Position numbers and translations under genes: made by a program. Positions 8,134 through 16,702 of a DNA stretch of 51,905 nucleotides are shown in pieces. Origin of the DNA: an uncultured Roseburia sp. GTDB lineage: Bacteria > Bacillota > Clostridia > Lachnospirales > Lachnospiraceae. Where the stretch lies: the NCBI GenBank assembly GCA_947088675.1, contig CAMUHN010000016.1:1-51905 (forward strand). Reading direction: 5' to 3'. Below the pieces are notes generated by a model. The model was given only the letters and a program-made list of their open reading frames with translations, ran no database searches and was not told where the DNA came from. The stretch's first letter is position 1. Each line of letters begins with the position of its first letter.

Positions 8134-8655
8134 TTACTGATTTGCCTTATTTTCACTGTTCATGTTTTCACTGTTGCCCGCGTTATCATTGCCGACCAGG
8201 TCATCCACACCGTTTTCTACCCCGTCAATCACATCTTTTCCGGCATTGCCAACGCCATCAACCACATCTTCAACCGCATTGCCAACATCCCCGGCGCCGT
8301 TTCCGGCTGCATTTCCGGCATTCTGCGCATCATTCGCGCCGTTTTCAATGGCTCCGTCTCCGGCGTTGTTCATATCATTGCCGTTATTGACTCCATTGGC
8401 ATTATTGTCATTGTTGACACCATTGCCATTGTCTGTTCCATTGACATTGTTGCCGTTGTCTGTTCCGTTGACATTGTTGTCATTGTTTGTTCCGTTGGCA
8501 TTGTTGCCGTTGTTGACGCCGTTCTGGTTGTTATTGATGTCATCCTGTGTGTCAACCACATTATCGTCGTCATTCGCTCTTGTTCCGCATGCGGTCAATG
8601 TACTAAGTGAAAAAGCAAGCACAAGACCTGCAGTTATTAACCTGGACTTTCTCAT
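8134..8655 (-). CDS. Asn/Gly-rich low-complexity lipoprotein
   Basis: This 173-residue protein starts MRKSRLITAGLVLAFSLS and has a lipobox LTAC, so it should be lipid-anchored outside the membrane. After the Cys it is almost all Asn, Gly, Asp and Val. A central block has roughly nine-residue repeats such as VNGTDNGNN (about 27 bases per unit), then an Ala/Gly/Val-rich part with VEDVVDGVGNAGKDVIDG that could form an amphipathic helix. AAGGAG lies upstream; the ATG at 8655 has better spacing than the one at 8661. No enzymatic domain is seen. The repeats are prone to length change by slippage. Function is unknown. Confidence 0.6.
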   Translation of the reverse strand: MRKSRLITAGLVLAFSLSTLTACGTRANDDDNVVDTQDDINNNQNGVNNGNNANGTNNDNNVNGTDNGNNVNGTDNGNGVNNDNNANGVNNGNDMNNAGDGAIENGANDAQNAGNAAGNGAGDVGNAVEDVVDGVGNAGKDVIDGVENGVDDLVGNDNAGNSENMNSENKANQ

Positions 8656-8752
8656 AGTCATCTTCTCCTTTTTGGCTTTGTTTCTAGTCAAGGATAGTAT
8701 GGCATTTTTCAGTCCGGCTTATTCGCATTTTTTTCTATTTGCAGGTCATTTT

Positions 8753-9715
8753 TTATTTCTGATTGAAATGAACGGCAAAACCTGCGATTTCACCTTTGAT
8801 ATAGGCAACTTTAATCTCGCCTTTCTCATTGTATACAAACGACGACTCGTCAAATTCAAATCCGCGCTTTTCCAGATGATACATTGCACGGTCGAGATAA
8901 TTGGTGCGGATTGCAATATGTCCATGCGTACCGCGGCCCGGTTTTTTCATCATCTCGATTAATGTCCCCACAAAGATCGAGCTGTTTCCGACTTTTACGT
9001 CTTCGCCGAGCAGTTCGCCAAATTTGTTGGAATCGGAAAGAGCCGCGTTCTCATCCGGATTGTTGACGCCTACATGCAGCAGTGTAAATCCCAACATCGT
9101 AGAAACCGCCTCTTTTGTCAGAGCCGTAATGCCCGCCCAGTCTTTTGCCGCAATCATATCCTTATTTACCATCCAGGAACCGCCGCAGGCAATAATCTTC
9201 TTAAAGTCAAGATAGCTTGTTATATTTTTTGCGTTAATTCCGCCTGTCGGCATAAATTTCATCTTTGTATAAGGCGCAGCCATTGATTTGATCATATTTA
9301 ATCCGCCTGCCGCCTCAGCCGGGAAAAATTTTACAACTTCAAGTCCAAGCTCAATCGCAACCTCAACGTCGCTCGGATTCGAGCAGCCCGGCGTAATCGG
9401 AACTCCTTTTTCAATGCAGTACTGTACGACTTTCGGATTTAAGCCGGGGCTTACAATAAATTTTGCGCCTGCGTTTACCGCGCGGTCCACCTGCTCCGTC
9501 GTAAGGACTGTGCCCGCTCCGACTAACATCTGCGGAAATTTTTCGGACATAATGCGGATTGACTCCTCCGCCGCATCCGTACGGAATGTCACTTCCGCAC
9601 ACGGAAGCCCGCCGTCAATCAGTGCCTTTGCAAGCGGCTCTGCATCCTCCACATGGTCAAGCGCAATGACCGGAATAATGCCGATTTTGGAAAACTCTTC
9701 TAATACTTTGTTCAT
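8753..9715 (-). CDS. eda: KDPG/KHG aldolase fused to a VOC domain
   Basis: Residues 1-210 are a class I 2-keto-3-deoxy-6-phosphogluconate / 4-hydroxy-2-oxoglutarate aldolase: Glu41 and Arg45 in AEVTFRT, Schiff-base Lys129 in VVKFFPAEA and the phosphate-binding PTGGI segment. It cleaves KDPG to pyruvate and glyceraldehyde 3-phosphate in sugar-acid breakdown. Residues about 213-320 form an extra glyoxalase/VOC-like domain (FTLLHVGVN..., GHIAIRTNYLDRAMYHLEKRG), so the protein is about 110 residues longer than plain Eda. No kinase or dehydratase gene is beside it. AGGAG lies before the ATG. The VOC part could bind a metal or ligand; its role is unknown. Confidence 0.85.
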   Translation of the reverse strand: MNKVLEEFSKIGIIPVIALDHVEDAEPLAKALIDGGLPCAEVTFRTDAAEESIRIMSEKFPQMLVGAGTVLTTEQVDRAVNAGAKFIVSPGLNPKVVQYCIEKGVPITPGCSNPSDVEVAIELGLEVVKFFPAEAAGGLNMIKSMAAPYTKMKFMPTGGINAKNITSYLDFKKIIACGGSWMVNKDMIAAKDWAGITALTKEAVSTMLGFTLLHVGVNNPDENAALSDSNKFGELLGEDVKVGNSSIFVGTLIEMMKKPGRGTHGHIAIRTNYLDRAMYHLEKRGFEFDESSFVYNEKGEIKVAYIKGEIAGFAVHFNQK

Positions 9716-9782
9716 GGTTAATCTCCTTTATATTATAATCTTTTTACTTTTCACGATTTTACAGTGAAAGCCTGTCAGTTAA

Positions 9783-9810
9783 ATTATAACATCTGGAAAT
9801 ACCTTGTCAA
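9783..9810 (-). promoter_or_regulatory. Promoter of the KDPG aldolase gene
   Basis: On the minus strand TTGACA (9805-9810) is followed after 16 bases by TATAAT (9783-9788). Both boxes match the sigma-A consensus exactly. Confidence 0.7.
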
Positions 9811-9867
9811 TAAAATTGCCAAATTTTTCTTTCTCTGACTTTTTATTTGCCGCCGTTGTCCGTACTC

Positions 9868-10224
9868 TTACTTTTTCATTTTGGGCTGAAAAATGAGGCT
9901 TGCAAGATAGCCAAAGATCAGCGCTGCAGAAATTCCGACTGCGCTCGCCTTAAAGCCTCCCTGGAATATGCCAAGGAATCCGCTCTCGTCCACGGCTTCT
10001 TTTACGCCTTTCCACAGCGTATTGCCAAACCCAAGCAACGGCACACTCGCTCCGGCCCCGGCAAATTCCATAAACGGCTGGTAAATCTGAATTGCCCCGA
10101 GCAGAGCGCCGGTACAGACAAGCAGGACCATAATCCGGCCCGGAAGCATTTTGGTTTTTTCCATTAAGATCTGGACAAGCGCGCAAATTGCGCCGCCGAC
10201 CCAGAATGCATTAAAATAATCCAT
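9868..10224 (-). CDS. spoVAE: Stage V sporulation protein AE
   Basis: This 118-residue, very hydrophobic protein has three to four membrane segments and the SpoVAE features FWVGGAICALVQIL, GASVPLLGFGN and VGISAALIFGYLASL. SpoVA proteins form the channel that moves Ca-dipicolinate into the forespore and out at germination. It follows spoVAD at 89 bases with a stem-loop between them. spoVAC, which usually precedes spoVAD, is absent here. Confidence 0.85.
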   Translation of the reverse strand: MDYFNAFWVGGAICALVQILMEKTKMLPGRIMVLLVCTGALLGAIQIYQPFMEFAGAGASVPLLGFGNTLWKGVKEAVDESGFLGIFQGGFKASAVGISAALIFGYLASLIFQPKMKK

Positions 10225-10259
10225 CCTTATCCCCTTTTCTGCACTGCTGTTTGTATGAA

Positions 10260-10291
10260 AAGATTTGCCATACAGTGCGAACGCAAATCTT
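10260..10291 (-). terminator. Stem-loop between spoVAD and spoVAE
   Basis: AAGATTTGC (10260-10268) pairs with GCAAATCTT (10283-10291). Read on the minus strand the stem ends in CTTTTC, like a short-tailed terminator. It could lower spoVAE expression relative to spoVAD or protect the upstream message. Confidence 0.45.
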
Positions 10292-10313
10292 ATGTTGTTG
10301 CCAAAAACATTCC

Positions 10314-11321
10314 CTAGGATGCGTGTTCAATGACAACCGCATGCGCAATGCCCGGAACGGTCATCCCCTCGTTAAAGGAAACGGTAGAGAGCAGCGCCCC
10401 TGTCGGCACAAATAATATTTTTTTGTATTTTCCCTCCTGTACCATTTTCAGGAAATATGCGCTTAACGTTGCAGCAGAACAGCCGCAGCCGCTTCCGCCC
10501 GCTCCCGTTCCCTGTTTTTTCCCGTCGTAAATCTCAATTCCGCAGTCGGTATGGACAAGGCTGATATCATATCCCTGCTGTTTTGCAAGATCACAGAGAA
10601 TCTCCTGACCGATTGTGCCCAGATCCCCCGTTATAATCTTGTCGTAATCCTCCGGCGTCCTGCCAAAATCCGACAGATGGCGGCATATCGTATCCGCCGC
10701 TGCCGGAGCCATGGCAGCGCCCATATTCATCGAATCCTTAATGCCGTAATCGACGATTTTACCGGTGGTAATGCCGGTAATACGCGCCTTGCTGCGTTTT
10801 TTTCCGAGCACATATGCGCCGCTTCCCGTGACGGTCCAGGTCGCGGAGAGCGGTCTCTGATTTGCATATTCCAGTGGAAAGCGAAACTGCTTTTCCGCGC
10901 TTGCAAAATGGCTCGATGTCATGGAAACCACATAGTCTGCGTACCCGGCCGCTACGCACATTGCGCCGAGCGAGAGAGCCTCCCCGCATGTACTGCACGC
11001 GCCGTAAAGACCAAACAGCGGCACCTGATAATCCATCAGTCCAAATGAAGTCGCAATATTTTGTCCGAGCAGATCACCGGAAAAAAGATAGCGGATATCC
11101 TCTTTTTTCAGTCCCGCTTTCCCGACTGCCATCTGGAACGCTTCTTTCTGCAGCGTACTCTCGGCCTCCTCCCATGTATCCTGCCCGAATTTATCATCCT
11201 GCCCGACCACGTCAAAATAATCGCCGAGCGGCCCCTCTCCTTCCTTTTTTCCGACAATACTCGCACTGCCTAAAATATATGGGGCCTCTTCAAACTGTAT
11301 ACTTTGTTTTCCTACCTGCAT
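10314..11321 (-). CDS. spoVAD: Stage V sporulation protein AD
   Basis: This 335-residue protein has a thiolase-like fold and SpoVAD hallmarks: the ACSTCGEALSLGAM segment near the middle, DYGIKDSMNMGAAMAPAAADTI and the GCGCSA motif near the C-terminus. SpoVAD binds dipicolinic acid on the spore inner membrane. The ATG at 11321 has AAGGG eight bases upstream; the longer frame adds nine residues without a better site. It leads the two-gene unit with spoVAE. It should be made in the forespore under sigma-G, but no clear sigma-G promoter could be picked by eye. Confidence 0.88.
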   Translation of the reverse strand: MQVGKQSIQFEEAPYILGSASIVGKKEGEGPLGDYFDVVGQDDKFGQDTWEEAESTLQKEAFQMAVGKAGLKKEDIRYLFSGDLLGQNIATSFGLMDYQVPLFGLYGACSTCGEALSLGAMCVAAGYADYVVSMTSSHFASAEKQFRFPLEYANQRPLSATWTVTGSGAYVLGKKRSKARITGITTGKIVDYGIKDSMNMGAAMAPAAADTICRHLSDFGRTPEDYDKIITGDLGTIGQEILCDLAKQQGYDISLVHTDCGIEIYDGKKQGTGAGGSGCGCSAATLSAYFLKMVQEGKYKKILFVPTGALLSTVSFNEGMTVPGIAHAVVIEHAS

Positions 11322-11520
11322 CTTCTCATCCCTTTCTTTTATGAGCAATCACTGTTTTTATAGTCATGTGCAAAGTATATCGTTTCTATGTATGCCATTC
11401 TGTTTTTACCCTCAATTGACAAGGTATAAAAAGAAATGTAGAATATGGAAGCAGGTTCGTCAAAAATATTTTTTTTAAATGGAGTAAAAAATGAGCATAT
11501 AGATTATTACTACTTTTTAA

Positions 11521-11644
11521 TATATAAACCCACAAAACATCCAAAAATTAGTTGCTAAGGCTGCTTTTGTTGGATATAATATTGATAGGGATTATCCTAT
11601 GTTTTTATTGAGATACTAAGGAACACAGAAGGGATATCAATATC
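11521..11644 (+). other. AT-rich intergenic region with promoter and possible gene remnant
   Basis: TTGCTA (11552-11557), a 17-base spacer and TATAAT (11575-11580) make a good promoter for the GNAT-like gene. The same stretch reads as about 31 open codons, with NIQKLVAKAAFVGYNIDRD, ending at a TAA (11620-11622) and continuing in frame as GTQKGYQYHDKCMD before another stop. This could be a decayed gene tail. The rest of 11349-11520 shows nothing further. Confidence 0.35.
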
Positions 11645-12190
11645 ATGATAAATGTATGGATTGATGATTTGACACCATGCCTTAAAGATAACGAAACTGG
11701 TGATTTTGTAGCGACAGAAGTTGTCAGAATAAGGCGCAAAAGTTTTTTATCAAAGTTTAATAAGAAAAATGGCTGGTATACAAATTGGGAAAAACTTCTG
11801 CCAGAACACGAGGTTTATGCCTTGGTGGTAAGCGGTACTGTAGATATTCAGGGATTGGTCGCGTTAAGCAAAAATGATGACTTTCAGGCAGTATACATAG
11901 CTTGGATGTGTGCTTCTCCACAAAATAATAAAATGTTATGCAACAATCCAAAGTATGCTGGCGTTGGCGGTCATTTATTTGCAATAGCTGCGGATAAATC
12001 AATGGAATATGGATTTGACGGCGTTATCGTAGGCTATGCCGCTAATATGGATTTAGTAAAGCATTACTGTGAAGTTTTCAGAGCGGAACATATCGCAATG
12101 CTGCATCCAAATCAAATTGCCATTTATGAAAATGAGGCAGCCGATATAAGGAAGGTGTATGATTATGAGTGGACCGATGAGGAAATTTAA
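11645..12190 (+). CDS. GNAT-like acetyltransferase, first gene of a two-gene pair
   Basis: This 181-residue protein has a middle strand pair (VYALVVSGTVDIQGLVALS) and a KYAGVGGHLFAIAADKSMEYGFDG segment that fits the acetyl-CoA loop (Q/RxxGxG/A) and following helix of the GNAT fold. The N- and C-terminal parts are not recognised. It overlaps by 26 bases the small gene that follows, so the two are probably translated together. The region is clearly AT-richer than its neighbours and lies in a patch of mobile-element remnants, which suggests transfer. A toxin-antitoxin or modification role is possible but unproven. AAGGG lies rather far upstream of the ATG. Confidence 0.55.
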   Translation: MINVWIDDLTPCLKDNETGDFVATEVVRIRRKSFLSKFNKKNGWYTNWEKLLPEHEVYALVVSGTVDIQGLVALSKNDDFQAVYIAWMCASPQNNKMLCNNPKYAGVGGHLFAIAADKSMEYGFDGVIVGYAANMDLVKHYCEVFRAEHIAMLHPNQIAIYENEAADIRKVYDYEWTDEEI

Positions 12191-12359
12191 TTATGAGGAA
12201 TATTACAAACAATTGGAAGTTATGCCTGATCCAATCATGGCAAGCGATCTTCCAAAAGTAAAACTGAACCTTAAGGGCATTCGGGACTATGCCAGAAAGA
12301 AAGGTGTTTCCATTGCCAGTCTTTCAGATACGGAAAAACAGCTTTTTATCAAAGTATGA
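12165..12359 (+). CDS. Small protein overlapping the GNAT-like gene
   Basis: This 64-residue protein starts MSGPMRKFNYEEYYKQLE. The ATG at 12165 is preferred over 12159 because AGGAAGG then has normal spacing. It has an acidic/aromatic N-terminus, then LPKVKLNLKGIRDYARKKGVSIASLSDTEKQLFI, a predicted helical C-terminal part that looks like a small recognition or partner domain. Size, overlap and order suggest a partner, possibly an antitoxin, of the GNAT-like protein. No DNA-binding fold can be asserted. Confidence 0.6.
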   Translation: MSGPMRKFNYEEYYKQLEVMPDPIMASDLPKVKLNLKGIRDYARKKGVSIASLSDTEKQLFIKV

Positions 12360-12402
12360 GCCTTTAACCGAAACAACGGCCAAATAATCCCTCCATAACA
12401 GC

Positions 12403-12441
12403 AAAACACCTTTTGTATGCAATTTTTACAAAAGGTGTTTT
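12403..12441. terminator. Bidirectional intrinsic terminator
   Basis: A perfect 15-bp stem (12403-12417 with 12427-12441) has AAAACACC on the left and GGTGTTTT on the right, giving U-runs on both strands. It ends the GNAT/small-protein pair and the convergent chimeric gene. Confidence 0.85.
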
Positions 12442-12525
12442 ATATGCCATCAGTTTCAGTGGCAACAATATTATATTCCTGTTTTTTACAGCTATATTCC
12501 AGACTAATTTTTTATAATACATACA

Positions 12526-13395
12526 TCATAGCGATTTAATTGCCTCACTCCAAGATATCCCCGTTCCACATACTTTACCGTTCTTATCGACCTGTAAGAT
12601 TTTTATATTTCTATTCTTAGAAACTTTAAGTTTACCAGCAACCATTTTTATTATATCTTCCTCACTTTCTCCATATCCTAATGTTACAACAAACAATTTC
12701 TTATCCTCAATGTCTATGAGTGTTCTTAAAATTCCATTGATATGTTCATCATCAGTTCCAAAACCAAAACCTACTACAACAATGGCATCTGACACTTTCC
12801 ATTCATTATAAGTCCTTACATAACGAATGGACATATCAATTGAGGTCATTGTCTTAGTGCCGCTTTGTGTAAACATAAGAGGAACTAAAATATGGTTTTC
12901 CTCCGTTTCCAACTCTGAATGTGTCCCCAAACGATTCAAATATGGATCATACCAAATTTCCGTTGACCCATTCAGATAAGCAATTTCGCATTTAAGAATT
13001 TCAGCAATGAATTTATTATAATTCGTTGTTGCAACTGCTGATATTTCATATTCGTTATTATCTACTGCGTTTTTCAAAACATGATAATAGCCATCTGTTT
13101 TTCCCCAACGTGCAAAGCCGTACTCCATCCGGCCGTCATTCTCTTTCTGTTCGTCTTCCAACCCTTCGGTCAATTTTATAAAACGCTGTTCTGTGACAAT
13201 GCCTTTCGCCTCGTCTGAATACAGGTTTAAAAACATATCATCAATATTCTGATTTCGCTCCGCAAGGCGGTCATATTCCTTCTGCAGTTCCGAGCTGTCC
13301 TGTTTATAACGCTTTTCCATTTTATCAGACAGACGAGCATAAAAAGCGTCCGCATCGTTTATCGCCGTGGCTGCTAGCTCCTGCATGTCCGCCAA
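12526..13395 (-). pseudogene. Chimeric remnant: serine recombinase tail fused to SIR2-like C-terminus
   Basis: The 289-residue frame opens at a TTG without a good ribosome site. Residues 1 to about 82 (ADMQELA..., then RLAERNQNIDDMFLNLYSDE, then RFIKLTEGLEDEQKE) match the coiled-coil tail of large serine recombinases of the TnpX/TndX kind. Residues about 85-289 match the second half of a SIR2-like domain: VATTNYNKF, AYLNGS, VPLMFTQSGTKTMTSI, then SDAIVVVGFGFGTDDEHI, a form known from defence proteins. The SIR2 N-terminal half with the NAD-binding GAG motif is missing. The frame is intact across the joint, so a fused product could be made, but enzyme activity is unlikely. A group II intron fragment abuts it upstream. 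Confidence 0.65.
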
Positions 13396-13404
13396 AACAA
13401 GGTT

Positions 13405-13754
13405 GTATAACTTCTACGCTACTATGGCTTCTGCTGACTTCTCACAGTTCGTTGTTACTACGGCTGATGAGACCGCCTGTGAGACCTCCACGCTTAAGGT
13501 GCGCACTCTTTCCCCTCACCTATCCGCCACATCTACTCGTACTTCCGGCAACTTTTGGACTTCATCTCTTTTGGCAGACTTATCCGTATTTCCGAGCCTT
13601 ATATGTGATTCCTGTCCGTCGGACCAGGGGTTTGCCTACAGCTTCCTTCAGATTCCACCTCACGATGGACACCCTTGCTTTTGGCTATACACTTCCCACT
13701 ACCAGGGCATGTTACGGACTTTCACCCGTTAGAGCGCGCCCATGGCGCGCAAAC
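13405..13754 (-). mobile_element. 5' fragment of a group IIC intron
   Basis: On the minus strand the sequence begins GTTTGCGCGCCATGGGCGCG at 13754 and carries the conserved series GGGTGAAAGTCC, GCAAGGGTGTCCAT, GGAATCTGAAGGAAGC, AGTCCAAAAGTTGCC, GTGGAGGTCTCACAG and GAAGTCAGCAGAAG. These match domains I-III of bacterial class C introns in order and spacing as I remember the Oceanobacillus example. The intron breaks off near 13405 before any reverse transcriptase ORF or domains V/VI, so it cannot splice. It begins right after the T-run of the gdhA terminator, the site class C introns prefer. Plus-strand frames across it are shadows. Confidence 0.8.
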
Positions 13755-13755
13755 C

Positions 13756-13792
13756 AAAAAAAGAGCAGCCGCTTCTTCCGAAATGGCTGCTC
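13756..13792 (-). terminator. gdhA intrinsic terminator
   Basis: GAGCAGCC (13763-13770) pairs with GGCTGCTC (13785-13792), followed on the minus strand by seven T (complement of 13756-13762). It ends gdhA and served as the landing site of the group IIC intron. Confidence 0.88.
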
Positions 13793-13809
13793 TCTTTTTC
13801 ATCTATTTT

Positions 13810-15165
<1,356 letters not shown>

Positions 15166-15194
15166 TTAGATTGCCATACATTTCCGGCAGTGTT

Positions 15195-15223
15195 ATTTTA
15201 GTACAAATATTTTCCGGGCGCAA
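15195..15223 (-). promoter_or_regulatory. Promoter of gdhA
   Basis: On the minus strand TTGCGC (15218-15223) is followed after 17 bases by TAAAAT (15195-15200), about 50 bases before the ATG. Confidence 0.5.
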
Positions 15224-15248
15224 TATTTTTTTTCGATTTTTTGAAAAT

Positions 15249-15698
15249 TTATTCCTCCTGCCCATACATCGTCCGGAAATAATCGGCAAGCTTTGCCAGC
15301 GAAAAAATTAATACCGGCATCTCCTTTTCGCTTAACTGTTCCTTTATATGGGCAATCATATTCTGATGAAATTTTTCATGGTGAGCGCAGGCCGCTTTTC
15401 CTTTTTGGGTCAGGCAAAGCCATACGACACGCTTATCCTGCCTGCTGCGTTCCCTTCTGACATAGTCTTTCTTAGACAGAGCGTCGATTGCGCGCGTAAG
15501 CGTTCCTGTCGTCACGCGCATCAGTTTTGCCACGGAAGTCATACTCTTTGGTTCCCTTGTCCCGATCGCCTCCAGAATATGAAAATCATTATAACTGATA
15601 TCCGAATAGTTCTCCGTGACCAGACACCTGGCCTCAATTTCCATGATATCTTTGAACAGCCTGACCAGCAACTCATTTAACGTCTCATCTGCGGTCAT
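15249..15698 (-). CDS. fabT: MarR family regulator of fatty acid synthesis, FabT-like
   Basis: This 149-residue MarR protein has a winged helix (about 30-100) with YNDFHILEAIG, SMTSVAKLMRVTTGTLTRAIDALSKKDYVRRERSRQDKR and the wing RVVWLCLT, flanked by dimerisation helices. It is the last gene of the fatty acid operon, 14 bases after fabH, with GGGAGGC before the ATG at 15698. The operon promoter carries a FabT-like palindrome at 23166-23186, so the protein probably represses its own operon when acyl-ACP builds up. In streptococci fabT is near the front of the cluster; here it is at the end. The fabT name rests on context and the operator. Confidence 0.75.
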   Translation of the reverse strand: MTADETLNELLVRLFKDIMEIEARCLVTENYSDISYNDFHILEAIGTREPKSMTSVAKLMRVTTGTLTRAIDALSKKDYVRRERSRQDKRVVWLCLTQKGKAACAHHEKFHQNMIAHIKEQLSEKEMPVLIFSLAKLADYFRTMYGQEE

Positions 15699-15712
15699 AT
15701 ACGCCTCCCTGT

Positions 15713-16687
15713 TTACCAGATGAGAAGAGCCGCACCCCATGTAAGGCCGGCTCCAAACCCTGCCAGAACAATCTTATCGCCTTTTTTTATCATGCCCCGG
15801 CGATTTACCTCGTCAAGCAGAATCGGGACGCTCGCCGCGGATATATTTCCGCACTCCTGTAAGTTGGTCGGGAATTTTTCCATCGGCTGTCCGAGACGTT
15901 TTGCCGCCGCTTCTATAATGCGGTAATTTGCCTGATGCAGTAAAAACAGGTCAATCTCATCCATCGACATCCCTGCCTCCTCCACAACCTGCGCAACGGC
16001 CTTTGGTACGGTTCGCACTGCAAATTTGTAGACTTCCTGCCCGTTCATATGTACATACGGAACCTCATTCCCGTGATTGACATACGGGTTGTTCAGCGGA
16101 CGGTTCCTGCAATTTAAAACCATGCCTTTTCCGCCGTCAGAACCCTGCAGAGCAGCCAGCACGCCGCTCTTTTCGTCTTCCTCAAAAGCCCTTATCACTG
16201 CAGCGCCGGCGCCGTCCCCAAACAACACGCAGGTGCTTCTGTCGTTCCAGTCCATAATTTTTGAGAGCGTCTCGGCGCCAAGGATTAATGCCGTTTTGTA
16301 TCTGCCGCTGCTTAAGTACATCCGTACCAGATTTAACGCATACAGAAAACCCGAACAGGCCGCATTGATATCAAATGCAAACGCTCTGTCTGCGCCAAGC
16401 GCTGCCTGAAGCTCGCAGGAGAGGTTCGGCAGCAGACGGTCCTGCGTGACAGTCGCCGAGATAATAATATCAAGTTCCCCTGCCATCACGCCTGCCATAT
16501 CAAGCGCAGCGCGCGCAGCGTCGACCGCCAGCGTCGTCGTCGATTCCTCCACTGCAAGATGACGCGCCCTGATTCCGGTGCGGCTTTTGATCCACTCGTC
16601 CGAAGTATCCATCATTTTACTTAAATCATCATTCGTTACCCGCAATTTGGGAACCGCGCTTCCGGTTCCGATAATCTTTATATTCAT
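15713..16687 (-). CDS. fabH: 3-oxoacyl-ACP synthase III
   Basis: The 324-residue condensing enzyme starts each fatty acid chain by joining acetyl-CoA (or a branched acyl-CoA) to malonyl-ACP. The triad is visible: Cys111 in NAACSGFLYAL, His in LFLLHQANYR and Asn in ECGNISAASVP. AAGGAGAATT lies before the ATG. It comes 15 bases after accDA. Its position near the end of the operon, instead of the start, is unusual compared with many Firmicutes. Confidence 0.95.
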   Translation of the reverse strand: MNIKIIGTGSAVPKLRVTNDDLSKMMDTSDEWIKSRTGIRARHLAVEESTTTLAVDAARAALDMAGVMAGELDIIISATVTQDRLLPNLSCELQAALGADRAFAFDINAACSGFLYALNLVRMYLSSGRYKTALILGAETLSKIMDWNDRSTCVLFGDGAGAAVIRAFEEDEKSGVLAALQGSDGGKGMVLNCRNRPLNNPYVNHGNEVPYVHMNGQEVYKFAVRTVPKAVAQVVEEAGMSMDEIDLFLLHQANYRIIEAAAKRLGQPMEKFPTNLQECGNISAASVPILLDEVNRRGMIKKGDKIVLAGFGAGLTWGAALLIW

Positions 16688-16702
16688 AATTCTCCTTGTG
16701 AC

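Noticed and set aside
8142..8962. Plus-strand frames rich in Pro, Leu and Ile
   Set aside because: They are the complement of the low-complexity Asn/Gly repeats in the lipoprotein and of the aldolase end; no start signal.
12526..13395. Working SIR2 anti-phage defence gene
   Set aside because: The NAD-binding N-terminal half is absent and the N-terminus comes from a recombinase, so it is treated as a remnant.
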